In this document: positions 43,703 through 53,534 of the stretch, in pieces
Layout: each line of letters opens with the position of its first letter
Numbering within the stretch: position 1 is the stretch's first letter
DNA from: Ephemerocybe angulata
Taxonomy: Eukaryota; Basidiomycota; Agaricomycetes; Agaricales; Psathyrellaceae
Length of the DNA: 64,000 bases
Assembly (NCBI GenBank): GCA_013368325.1
Contig: JAACJK010000176.1
Span: 124,001 to 188,000, forward strand
Direction: 5' to 3'
The notes under the pieces: generated by a model
Told to the model about the DNA's origin: nothing
What the model saw: the letters and a program-made list of their open reading frames with translations, nothing else
Databases searched by the model: none
Program-made: the position numbers and the translations under genes

Positions 43703-45712
43703 TCAAGCAAATGAGCGCTCTTCCGGTGGCTGAGTCTCCGTAGTAGAGATACTGATGTCACCAGTGTTCCCAGGGTTCTTCCTGAAGCTCATGGACTTGA
43801 GAGCCAAACCTCCCCCAGAAGTCGAGTTCAGGCTGTAAATCTGGGTTGGCCTCCCGCAATTAGCTCCCTGTCGGCGCAGGTTCAAAACCAGGTGCGTCGA
43901 CTACAGCGCAATGGCTAGTGAACATACACTTTTAGACCCAAATTTAACGGGAACTCACAGCTATGGAGTACATTGATGCAAACCAACTAAAGTTGTGGAG
44001 GCACTCAGAAATGCGAGATCATTGGTGAACGTGCAGTGGGGACTCACGGGAAGCTGGGACCGATATACCAGTTTTTATGCACTGAGAGGGCCGCGACGAC
44101 CACGGTAGTGACTGTGGTACTTTTGGATGCAGGATCACGAAGCGCTTATTTAGAATAAAAAAGGTTGAGATCACGAGGAGAGCTCACATGAGGAAGAAGA
44201 AAGCCCCATCGCGGACAAACACAAGTAAAAGGGGGGAAATATGGTTCGCTTGGAACGCGGATTTGACAGCCTCGAGCAATGTGTGGTTGCTGCCAGGAAG
44301 GGTGACAGAGTCACGGAACTTTAGCATCGTCCCGACGAAAAAGAGGAGGACTGTGAAAAGTGAATGAGCTTTCACGCAAGCCCATGTATTTCTTGTGGAA
44401 AGTTGCAATTTCAATACCTACATGGGACGATGGAGCAGGGGATCCTAGGGAAATCGCATTGAAGGCGTTAGTATTAAGATGCGAGCTTTTAAAAAGCATT
44501 GCTCACCACGCAATAAGTTCGAAGTGTTTCGGGTCCGCGTAATCGGACCAGCATCCTGGGAGTCCAGGTAGAAACGCAGGTGTCGCCTTTTTTGCGGCTA
44601 AATGGCCAGCCCAGTATATTCCGTATATTTCCAACTGACAAGTTGGTGAGCATCGAGCACACTCGTGCCTCGGAAGATCCACTGCAAGACTTACCCCGGC
44701 CTCGGCTGAAGTGGGTAGTTAGTGTCAGTCAGGCGGGAGGTCAAATCACAGTTGGATTCAGCCTCGGCGCTTACCGATGCAAATTAGCGAGAAGAATGTT
44801 ACGACTAGTAAATTACATAGCCAGTAAGTATAGGAAGGTTGGGCGGGTACTAATAGAGGCCGAAACTCACCCTTCCGGTCCTGTGCCCATAATGCTGAAA
44901 TGCGAAGGACGAAAATCAAGTCAACGACTACAGTGTGAACCATGTTTCCCCTGTAATAGGTGAGCGCTTGTGATATCCTATCCAACAGAGCACTTGTCTT
45001 GGCGTACAATATACTGTAGTCGAAGAACCCTTTGCAGCTAAGATCAAGTTGAAGGGTAAACAACCATCTTATGACTCGGAATTGAATACATACAACTATC
45101 AAGGGCGTGTCAGTGCGTCGTTCTATACATGGATAACGAATACCAATCGTGTCATATGCGTACCTGGAGCGAATTCTGACGAATTTCCACTGCGAGCTCA
45201 TATTAGCCTCCTTGCGATGTCCGACGTTCGAATCGCTAGTTCTCACCAGCCATGACAAATCTAGCAAGTAAAAGGTAAGAGACCAAAACCACCGCCGCGC
45301 CTCACGTTCCCGCTCGGCAGGAGAACCACTCACGAAAGATTCCCGAGGGCATAATATCTGGCAAAGATATACAAGACCTTGATTAACGTCCATCTCGCCC
45401 TGTAGAAATATTGCGTCGAATTCTCTTTTTCGCATCATCCCAAGCTCCAGTCCTTACCTCCAGATATACTCGACCTAACCGCCGGCGGGTTGTGTATGAT
45501 TCTCTGGTGAGTACAGTGTACCTTCCAGGAATTCGAAGGCGTACCTCGTCAGCAAAGTTGGACGTTATGTCGCAGGCAAGGAGCGTCATAGCAGCGGCTG
45601 AGTGCCGATGGTCAGTATTCATATCAATTCGTGAGCGGGCCTCACCTCTTGAATACCGCCCATCCTGGAATATCTTGACTGCTCTAAAGATAGTCTGGAC
45701 TACGTCGTCCAT
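43703..45712 (-). CDS. DUF6533-type multi-pass membrane protein (copy 3)
   Basis: Third paralog. The ATG at 45712 opens MDDVVQTIFRAVKIFQDGRY; exon 2 encodes AAMTLLACDITSNFADE, and a following exon RWTLIKVLYIFARYYALGNL (about 45335-45400). An exon near 44870-44950 encodes GNMVHTVVVDLIFVLRISAL. The hydrophobic exon near 44190-44350 has FRDSVTLPGSN and LLLVFVRDGAFFF. The final exon has NLRRQGANCGRP and ends TQPPEERSFA. Order and splice sites follow copies 1 and 2. Internal junctions were only sampled, so an undetected lesion is possible. Confidence 0.65.
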
Positions 45713-46694
45713 CGAGGGTCAGAGCTCTTAGGTGGGGATGTGGGGGTGGTGGTCGGGGTAATCGATATCTATGCATGTCTCCCTATCCATTCTCTCACAT
45801 ATAGCGACAGTCCCGGGAGAAGGCACGACTCATGATCGCATCCTATCGAGAAGCAGCACCGAATACACTGTTAGAGACAGCACTGCCAATGCACTGGATA
45901 ACACGCTCCAAGAAGCCCTGACTCCGTGTGCAGCACATCTTCGGCACAGCTATTAACCTCAGTCGTGAAGTTCAATTCACCCGCAACTGAAGCATCCAAG
46001 CTTCCCCGCTCATCAGGGGCACACAATCACCCCTGAAACTACTCCCATACTCCAACTTCTTCCAAGAAGCTCCATAGACATGAGATCCCCGCTCGACCTT
46101 CCACCGTACGTACCTCATCCCCCGAAGAACCTCCAGATTCCAGAGTACTGGATCCCGGGCCGTTTCTTACCGCAGCCTGTTTAGCGCCGTCGATGTTGCC
46201 TGGGTAAGCGCCCAGGCGCGCCGCGATGCTCCCTCGACACCTGTACGACTTTGTGTTCCTAAGCCTCGCATCTAGGCGGTCAAGTGAAGTAGTGGCACGT
46301 CTACAGTATATAATACAAAGCGCCTATCGCAGCAGAGTAAGTCATATGGAATGAATATGTATGGGGTCTTTTCATGAATCGTAACGCATAAACGTGGTTT
46401 AGTAGTAGTCGTAAGTAGAGAAAGCAGAGCGATGTGGAGTCTTATGGGCATGTAACGTTGTAAGTATGTATGTGCAGGAGAACTGTACAGTAAGTGTGAT
46501 AGGTCGTTGGATGAATTCCGAAAGCAGAGACCGAAAGCGAAGGCGAAGAGCAAAAACCAAAGCAGGAGCGAGAGCGAAAACAGATAAAAGCGAAAATCTA
46601 ATCAGAATAAACTCGAAGGAACCGAAAACGCACTCTCGCACCCGAGCAGCGCAGCGAAGAAGGATCGAAGAAGAAAACACGCGATGGGGTGGAC
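45713..46694. other. Intergenic region; 3' flank of the gene at 46695
   Basis: No gene recognised. The right third (from about 46374) is homologous to the inverted copy at 50816-51299 and is probably the 3' UTR of the neighbouring minus-strand gene. Confidence 0.55.
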
Positions 46695-46852
46695 CTAGTG
46701 CACCGACATCCGAAAGACGTCCACGACCGTCGGACACGGGCTCGGGGGACAACTCATCTCCCCCGCACCCCATGGTCCGTCCTGCCCCATCATTTCCTCG
46801 TACGGAATGTCGGGGGAATGATATAACTCGTGCGAACCACCGAGGACCCTGT
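46374..46852 (-). repeat. Inverted repeat, left arm (3' end of the gene at 46695-47913)
   Basis: Read on the minus strand, this arm matches 50816-51299 on the plus strand: the last about 50 codons (VLGGSHELYHSPDIPYEEMM and on), the stop codon, and about 320 bp of 3' flank, with scattered mismatches and small indels. The arms lie about 4 kb apart and enclose most of this gene plus PCNA. Confidence 0.85.
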
Positions 46853-47913
46853 ACGAAGTGTCCTGCGATTCGCTGGGGTTTTGGAAGAGCCGTGGAGAGC
46901 ATTTGGGTCTGGGAACGTCGAGACGGGATTTGAGGTTCATGTCGAGCTCCCGCATGGGAGAGGATGATGGGGTGGTGAGGGGTTTGGATGGAAGGGAGGG
47001 TGTGTAGCCGTAAATGCTTGAGGTTGGTGTCGAGGAGGATGGGGTGGTGAAGGGTTTGGAGGGAAGGGAGGGTGTATAGCCGTAGATGCTTGAGGTTGGT
47101 GTCGGGGAAGACGAGGCGGAGTGCGGGAACGTGGAGGTGCGTGTTGGAGAGGGTAGTGGGGAGGGGATGGGTGTTTGAGTGTGGGCTGCCGTAGAGGACG
47201 GGGAGGTTTTGGTGGAAGAGGAAGACGCGGCAGTGGAATAGATCCTGCGCGAGGGTGAAAACCCGAGTGACGCGGCTGCCTCTGCGAAGAGAGAGTCGCG
47301 CGGTAGGATGGACGGGTGGCGCGAAAGCTTCCGTGTGGCCGTACCACCACCCTTCGCGCTACCACTAATTGTCTTCGCGCTTTTGCCTTTCTCCGTGGCG
47401 TTCGAGTTCTCGTTTTGCAAAAAGAGGATGGGATTTGGGATACGGATTGTGTCGTCAGTGTTGAACGAGGCAAGCTGGGACTTTGTGAGTTTCGCGGGGG
47501 TACGCGTGGGTGGTGCGCGTGGTGCGACGCGAGTTGGTTCGGGTGCTGGTGTAGGTACTTGCGGCCATGCTACGCTGGGCAGGTACTGCGTCGCGTGTAA
47601 GTTTAAATGCTTTCTGATTAAGTGGTGAAGGTATCTGCGTACCTGAGTATAGAGCGACGGGGCTGGCCACCGCAGACCGTCAAGGTCGTGGAACTCGAAC
47701 TTGACGCTCAGGAATGGTTGTTTGAGCTGGTGTAGTTGCTCCTATAGCCAAGTTCAATCAACTTTAGATAAACTAAGGTAGAATCTGTATCACCTCTGTT
47801 ATCTTCAGTGCTTCCCGTTCTTCCTCTAGCTGTTCTCGCTCGGCCTCCAGCAAACGCATCCTCCGCTCCTCCGCGCGTGAAACGGGCGTAGCGGCGTTAG
47901 AGTACCTGCTCAT
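46695..47913 (-). CDS. Protein of unknown function with N-terminal coiled coil and Ser/Thr/Pro-rich repeats (369 aa)
   Basis: Model: exons 47794-47913, 47643-47741, 46695-47585; 1110 nt. Residues about 13-50 (EERRMRLLEAEREQLEEERE and on) are strongly helical and charged, a likely coiled coil. Exon 2 encodes FLSVKFEFHDLDGLRWPAP. The long last exon is basic, then Ser/Thr/Pro-rich with two 24-residue repeats containing SSIYGYTPSLPSKP, and ends in an acidic conserved-looking tail (SPDIPYEEMMGQDGPWGAGE). An upstream in-frame ATG at 48084 would add a hydrophobic segment; I prefer 47913 because the coiled coil follows directly. It is divergent from PCNA and shares its promoter region. No family recognised. 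Confidence 0.7.
46968..47111 (-). repeat. 72-bp tandem duplication inside the coding region
   Basis: Two adjacent copies with period 72 bp (24 codons), differing at a few positions, so the frame is preserved. Encoded unit: SSIYGYTPSLPSKP plus a Thr/Ser/Pro linker. Confidence 0.85.
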
Positions 47914-48140
47914 AACTAAAATCCCTTGGGAATCGAATAGTCTGAGTAGAAAAAAGACTAATAGAAGGAGAAGAAGATAGGGGATGATAGACGAGACAAA
48001 TGGCAGACGTGGGTCAAAGTCAAGTTGAGTTTCCAAGGAGCCTGTCGCCCAGACTCCCAGGTTTTTCCCAGGCTCAGCCATCAACGTGACAAAGGCGTGA
48101 CGTGACGCTTTTGTGTGACAAGCGTGGTATGCGGTGATGA

Positions 48141-48146
48141 ACGCGT
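48141..48146. promoter_or_regulatory. ACGCGT box (MCB-like) upstream of PCNA
   Basis: ACGCGT, 95 bp upstream of the PCNA ATG. This is the MluI cell-cycle box bound by MBF-type factors that drive G1/S genes in yeasts, PCNA among them. It is also upstream of the divergent gene. Confidence 0.6.
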
Positions 48147-48190
48147 CGCCACGGTTTTTCTTCCTTCTTCATCTTCTACCACCACCATCG

Positions 48191-48196
48191 ACGCGT
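48191..48196. promoter_or_regulatory. Second ACGCGT box (MCB-like) upstream of PCNA
   Basis: A second ACGCGT, 45 bp upstream of the ATG and 50 bp from the first. Two closely spaced boxes make a chance occurrence less likely. It may lie in the 5' UTR. Confidence 0.55.
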
Positions 48197-48240
48197 CTGT
48201 CGTCTCTACCCCTTCTTCATAGCCCAATTTACATACCACA

Positions 48241-50537
48241 ATGCTTGAAGCTAAGCTCCAGGAAGCCGGTCTGCTCAAGAAGCTGCTCGACGGTGCGTCC
48301 AAGTCGATTCGTCGCGTCGAATCGGCGCGTCGACAAAGACACCCCATACTGACAAAAAGTGGGCTTCATCTCACAGCGATCAAGGAGCTTGTGACGGACG
48401 CGAACTTTGAGTGTAACGAGGAGGGCATCAACTTGCAAGCGATGGACAACTCGCACGTCGCGCTCGTCAGCGTGCTCATCCAGGCTGCAGGCTTCAAGCG
48501 GTACCGATGCGACCGCCCGATGCCGCTCGGTGTCAACCTTGGTAGTCTTACCAAGGTTCTCAAGTGCGCGAAGGACGACGATATCTGCACACTGAAGGCT
48601 GCAGATGAGGCGGATCTGCTTAACTTGGTGTACGAGGCGAAGAGTACGTGTCATTTGCTGCTTTACCTTGCTTTCTGGAATGTTTTCGACCTTTACTGTC
48701 CTTGTGCTGCTCTGCCTTTCTTTCCGGGACGAGGATACCAGTGGATCCCTCTGCCACTCGCTCCTAACCTTTTCTCAATTTCACGCGACGCGCCGCGCCA
48801 CGTCGTGTCTCTCCGCCTGCCACCTAATGCCGCCAACTGAAAGATGCGGCTGAGGCATGTTCCCTGATTACTGTTCTTGCTCCGCTCTACTTTCTTTTCG
48901 GGACGCATGTGCCCCTTCTTTTCCTCTGAAAGGCGGATTGGAGCGGCGACAAGGATACAAGCGGATTTCTCTGCCACTCGCTCCTAACCTTTTCTCAATT
49001 TCACGCGACGCGCCGCGTCTCGTCGTGTCTCTCCGCCTGCCACCTAATGCCGCCAACTGAAAGCTGCGGCTGAGGCAAATTCCCCTCGATCTGGTGGATT
49101 GGGCGAAAAATTGCCCACCTCGCTGCTTATCTATCGTTTTGGCACGCCTACCCTCATTTCCGCTTCTCGGTGAGAGGTGTGAAATGAACTGGTGATGAAC
49201 TCGCGCTTATCCTCGTGCCACCATGGTCTTCTGCTTTTTTTTCCGTTTCCACCACTTCTCGATGAATGGCATGGAATGAAGTCGTGACGAGGTTGCGTTC
49301 CGGAGCGCGAGTCCCTTTTTCACTTCTCAACGCAAGGTAGATTGGAATGGCGCATACCCATCTTCCGCCCTGTCTTTCATATGTATCACGCGCTGCTTTG
49401 CCTACGCTTCCGGAATATGCGCCTCCGTTTCCGCTTCTCGATGAAGGTGGATTGATAGTGCGATCAGTTCGCGCATGTCCTTCTGTCAGCCTTGCTTCCT
49501 TTCACTTCGACGCAACGAGTCTTGGTGTGGCTCCTTTCTTCCCCTTTGCCTACGCGCCACGTCGCTATTCTCTCCTTTACATTCGTTTACCTTTCGCCGA
49601 AGGCGCTCATGAGGCGCGCTCATTTTCCTTCCTATTTCACGCGCGTCGCGTCTCCCTCATTTCACCTCATGCTGCCACATACTCACACCCATCCCCAGAC
49701 TCCGACCGCATCGCCGAATACGAGATGAAGCTCATGGACATCGACTCTGACCAACTCGGCATCCCCGAAACCGAATACGACGCCCGCGTCACCCTTCCCT
49801 CCTCCGAATTCACCCGCATCGTGCGCGACCTCTCGCAGCTCGGCGAGTCCGTGCGCATCGAGGTCAGCAAGGAGGGTGTGCGATTCGCCTCTGAGGGCGA
49901 GGCAGCGAACGGATCCGTCCTGCTGCGCCATACGGAGGGCGCGATCAGCGGGGGCCGCATTGTCGCGGAGGGACAGGAGGAGGAGGAGGACGATAAGAGC
50001 AAGGTGAAGAAGGAGGATGCGGAGAAGGAGGATGAGGACGAGGAGATGGGTGATGAGGAGAAGGTGAAGGAGGAGGATGAGGATGGTGAGGAGGAGAAGG
50101 AAGACGATGAGGAGGAGGATGAGGAGGATAGTGATAGCAAGAAGAGGAAGAAGAAGGTGCGTTTGCTTTCTCCTAGGTTGAATCTTGATGCTGATTAGGC
50201 TGCAGGCCTCGTCCTCGAAAAAGCCCGCGAAGAAGGCGCGCACGGCGAAGGGCAAGTCAAAAGGCGACGACGACGACGGTGACGCCGCGGGCGTGCTCAT
50301 CGAGATGAACCAGCACGTCTCGCTCACCTTTTCGCTCAAGTACCTCGTCAACTTTAGCAAGAGTGCGAGCCTTGCGTCCAAGGTGCAGCTGATGATGAGC
50401 AACGATGTGCCGCTGCTGGTGAGTACCACCTCTTGTTCGCTGTCGTATGACATGACTAAGCCAGTCGTTAGGTCGCGTACGAGTTTGGACAGGGTCATAT
50501 CCGGTACTACCTCGCACCCAAGATCGGAGACGATTAG
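48241..50537 (+). CDS. PCNA: PCNA (DNA polymerase sliding clamp) with a large loop insertion, 351 aa
   Basis: Model: exons 48241-48292, 48377-48643, 49699-50156, 50206-50418, 50472-50537; 1056 nt. PCNA forms the homotrimeric ring that tethers replicative polymerases and repair factors in the nucleus. Recognisable: [17 protein letters not shown] start, [47 protein letters not shown] (interdomain linker), VSKEG with Lys164 at the family position, [12 protein letters not shown], and terminal [10 protein letters not shown]. Family length is about 260 aa. Here a domain-2 loop (about residues 187-288) carries roughly 94 extra residues: Glu/Asp/Lys-rich, then Lys-rich ([22 protein letters not shown]), then DDDDGD. 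Intron 2 is 1055 bp, very long for this genome. Two ACGCGT boxes lie upstream. Confidence 0.95.
48691..49077 (+). repeat. Tandem repeat inside PCNA intron 2
   Basis: Two copies, roughly 48691-48857 and 48868-49077, share long near-identical stretches: CTGCCACTCGCTCCTAACC begins at 48751 and 48971, period 220. Copy 2 has an extra segment after GGGACG. Weaker echoes (CGCTTCTCG, GGAATG, GTGATGAACT) continue to about 49450. Confidence 0.85.
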
Positions 50538-50815
50538 AGGAAAATCGGTCTTCTCTCCCACCTTCAGTTCTGTTTTCTGCGTTATCATCTCCTCACATCT
50601 TTGTCGATATCCCAAGTCTGTTACTTCTGCTACTGTTTTCGAGCAATCAGTCTGATCTCTGTTATGTGCGTCGGCTCGTGTTGGTGTTTAATGAATTGTA
50701 CATTTGCGTTCTCTCGTCCTTGCTGGTTCCTTGGTATGAGGGCGCTTAGAGATGATCAACGGCGCTAACGGCCCTACCTTATGGGAATCCTGGGATGAGT
50801 GACGTGTGACGCGTG
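50538..50815. other. PCNA 3' flank
   Basis: T-rich sequence following the PCNA stop, probably the 3' UTR; no gene recognised. Confidence 0.5.
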
Positions 50816-51299
50816 ACAGGGTCCTCGGTGGTTCGAACGAGTTCTACCATTCGCCTGATATTCCGTACGAGGAGATGATGAGCCAGGACGGACCGTGGGG
50901 TGCGGGGGAGATGAGTTGTCCCCCGAGCCCGTGTCCGACGGTCGTGGACGTGTTTCGCGTGTCGGTGTGCTAGGTCCACCGCGTGTTTTCTTCTGCTATC
51001 TTCTTCGGCTGCGCTCCTTGGGTGCGAGAGCGGCGGTTATTTGCTTGCTTCGAGTTCATTCTGGTTAGATTTACGCTTTTATCTGTTTTTGCTTTCGTCC
51101 TTGCTTTCGTTTTGCCCTTCGTTTTCGGCCGCGGTCTCTGCTCTCGGAAGTTATCTAACAACTCAACACACTTACAGTTCTCCTGCAATACGTACATACT
51201 TACAACATGACATGCCCATGATACGACTCCCCATCGCTCTGCTTTCTTTACTTACTAGTCCTACTAAACCACGTTCTACGCGTTATGATTACGAATAGC
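50816..51299 (+). repeat. Inverted repeat, right arm (truncated duplicate)
   Basis: Homologous to the minus strand of 46374-46852, including coding end, stop, downstream flank and the CAGTTCTCCTGCA block. Divergence is modest, with scattered substitutions and short indels. It contains no start or upstream exons. Confidence 0.85.
50821..50973 (+). pseudogene. Truncated copy of the C-terminus of the gene at 46695-47913
   Basis: 51 codons including the stop, in frame: VLGGSNEFYHSPDIPYEEMM and on, to a TAG at 50971. Most residues match the parent; changes are few and conservative and the frame is kept. No promoter or upstream exon, so it is probably not expressed as this protein. Confidence 0.8.
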
Positions 51300-51811
51300 A
51301 CCTCCATACACCGCGCTTTGTACTATTATTTGTCGTGGTATGGAGAATAGGTATGCCATCCTATAGGTTGACTCTTTGCGGGATTTCTGGTCACGAAGAA
51401 TGGGCTATCGTTTGATGCGAGCCCTGAGTGCAACACCGCCAGATCGAAGTTAAGCGCCCGCGGAGTTTCAAGGGAGAAAAGACGATGTAGCGCTTTGGTG
51501 CTCCCTCCCCTACATGCAAGGGCACTCGCCGCCCGGGGAGAGGAAATAAGCGCCCTGACAACGCTGCACAGCTTCGCGAAGCAACTGCCATCTTGGATGG
51601 ACGGATGTGAGATTGCGGGGTCTACCGTTTACAGAATCCGAAAGCGCAGTCCGTGCGTCTTTCTCTTCATAACCACTATCTACGACGAGATATAGTGTAT
51701 GGATTGCATTGATGGGATGTATAATTGAGATGCTCATCGTTTCTAGAGATAGGAATACCGCCCATTTGCCGCTAGAGATCGCGTACACGACCAGAAGATC
51801 ATCCGGCAGCC
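51300..51811. other. Intergenic region
   Basis: No gene recognised. Confidence 0.45.
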
Positions 51812-52232
51812 ATGATTCTAACAGCGCAGGAGAATGAAGGAAAGCACATCGGTGAGTCCACCGATTACCACCCACCGCCCTTTGTCTAATCTCAGCTCCA
51901 CGAAAGGCCCGCCCCCAGCTGAACACGACCCAGAGCTAGGGGAGCTCCCGCCACTGGCAGTCTACGAAGAGCAGCCGACGAAGAGCGAGTACACCGAGCC
52001 AAGTCCAAGGTCCCCGGTATTCAACAGGGTCATCGTCCTAGCCGCCATGGTTATGTGCCTGGTATTTGGCCTCTGGATCGGGACTAGGATTACGAGTGGC
52101 GCCGCTGAATCCCGCTGCACGGCGGCAAATCGCGTGGACCACAAGACGCTGTGTGCGTTTGTGGAGCCGCTGGTGAAGATTGGGCTGTTCTTTGCGAGGT
52201 TTATTCCGGGCTTTGGGAGGGATGGGGAGTAG
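51812..52232 (+). CDS. Small single-pass membrane protein (117 aa), paralog 1
   Basis: Model: exon 1 51812-51851 (MILTAQENEGKHI) and exon 2 51919-52232, intron 67 bp; 354 nt. This start and splice are chosen because the neighbouring gene has the same 40-nt first exon and phase. An unspliced frame from 51834 also exists. The first about 60 residues are acidic and Pro/Glu-rich. One transmembrane helix (VIVLAAMVMCLVFGLWIG) is followed by a short tail with two Cys (SRCTA, KTLCAF) and aromatic residues. Shared with the paralog: xxWIGxxL/I after the helix and a TLCA motif. No family recognised. Confidence 0.6.
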
Positions 52233-52683
52233 GGGTGAGTGATGATGGGTTTGGGTAGACTGAGTCGCGAGTGGATGGTAGATTTGCGTCTGTATCATAT
52301 TGTATGGTATATTTTAATCTATTTCTGGCTGTATGTTGTCGTGGAGGCCAGGGTGGATCCTAGCACTATCATAGCTAACAACGGAAGGAAATTAAATGCG
52401 GAACTCTTTACTATGAGCGCTGGATAAAGCTGGTGTGCACAGTCGGCGTTGTACAGCGTAGTGGAGGCCGAGTTGGTGCGTGAGAATTTAGAACCAAGAA
52501 GCAGAATGCGCAGCTCCGGCGGCTTTCAACAGCTTTCAATTCCTAACCACCACCACCAACTACTCTACACGCTGCATGGTCTGTATTGCCTTGGGCATAT
52601 AGCAGTGCTCACTATCCCGAGAGAAGAAGCTATCATCTACTCCTCTCAGCCTAGCGGACGCCGACATGAGCGTAGTGCAACCG

Positions 52684-53099
52684 ATGATTCTAATTGGCCA
52701 AGGGAACGGAAAACAGGAAAATGGTATCTCGTCTCATAGTTTCCTCTCAACAACGCGTGTCATTGACTCCTCTGTAAAGGCTTGACTGCAGCGCAGCAGG
52801 AACTTGAAGCCGGTCTGCCTATAACCCAGGACTCGCTTGAGTTTTCGAAGAGCGAAGCCGGTTCAAAACCGCCGGGCGCAAACAGGATTGTGAAGTTGTA
52901 CTCGCTGGTTCTGTGGGTGGGATTCTGTGTTTGGATCGGGGCTAAGCTGGGAAAGGGGTTGGGTGAAGTCTCTGGAGTCAGCTGTAAATTCCCTGACAAT
53001 CACGCGGAACGTGGAACGTTATGCGCAGTGCTGCAATCTGTTGGGAGGATTTATCCTGTGGTATCGCAGGAGTGGGAGGAAGATGGAAGTGGCATGTAG
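52684..53099 (+). CDS. Small single-pass membrane protein (115 aa), paralog 2
   Basis: Model: exon 1 52684-52723 (MILIGQGNGKQEN) and exon 2 52792-53099, intron 68 bp; 348 nt. Same design as paralog 1: 40-nt first exon, acidic N-terminus, one helix (YSLVLWVGFCVWIGAKL), then a tail with CKF and GTLCAVLQ. Head-to-tail with paralog 1, about 450 bp apart, so a tandem duplication that has diverged considerably. Conservation of phase, helix and TLCA despite divergence suggests both are or were under selection. Function unknown. Confidence 0.6.
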
Positions 53100-53534
53100 T
53101 GGCAATGCGTGCCAAACACGAACAATAATATACCTGCGGGCCGCTGGCTTACATCCAGATTTCTAGTTCCTGCGATGATCCTGTGGGCGAAGTCCCGAGG
53201 TTGGAAAGGCGTGTAGAATATGGTCTTATCGTATCTCAGTCTGCATATTTTGGTGTACAGTTCACCTCAGATGATAGATTTGAAGGCACCCAAACAAATG
53301 GGACTGAGTGGGAAGCGCTCAGGGCGCTTATACGCAAATTGTTGATTGGGAACTATTAGGTATTCAGAAACATTTAATAACAAGAGCAGTGTACACGGGG
53401 CGGAGGAGTAGGTGTATAAGAATCTGAGTAAATAATATAACACGAAAGAAAGGTATTCAGTATAATTGGATCCTTGTTGAGGATACGTCAAGCCAGGGGT
53501 ATTGGAGCCCAATAAAGGTTACCTGCGACCTCCA
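53100..53534. other. Intergenic region
   Basis: No gene. The block GGGAAGCGCTCAGGGCGCTTAT near 53310 recurs in altered form near 55861, at a similar distance beyond the other minus-strand F-box-like gene, so the duplication included 3' flank. Confidence 0.5.

Noticed and set aside
49347..49698. Plus-strand frame that starts inside PCNA intron 2 and runs into exon 3
   Set aside because: The upstream part has no PCNA homology, and exon 2 joins exon 3 in phase at 48643/49699, giving a correct PCNA sequence and numbering.
49683..50615. 310-codon minus-strand frame rich in Leu
   Set aside because: Antisense shadow of the PCNA acidic insertion and flanking exons.
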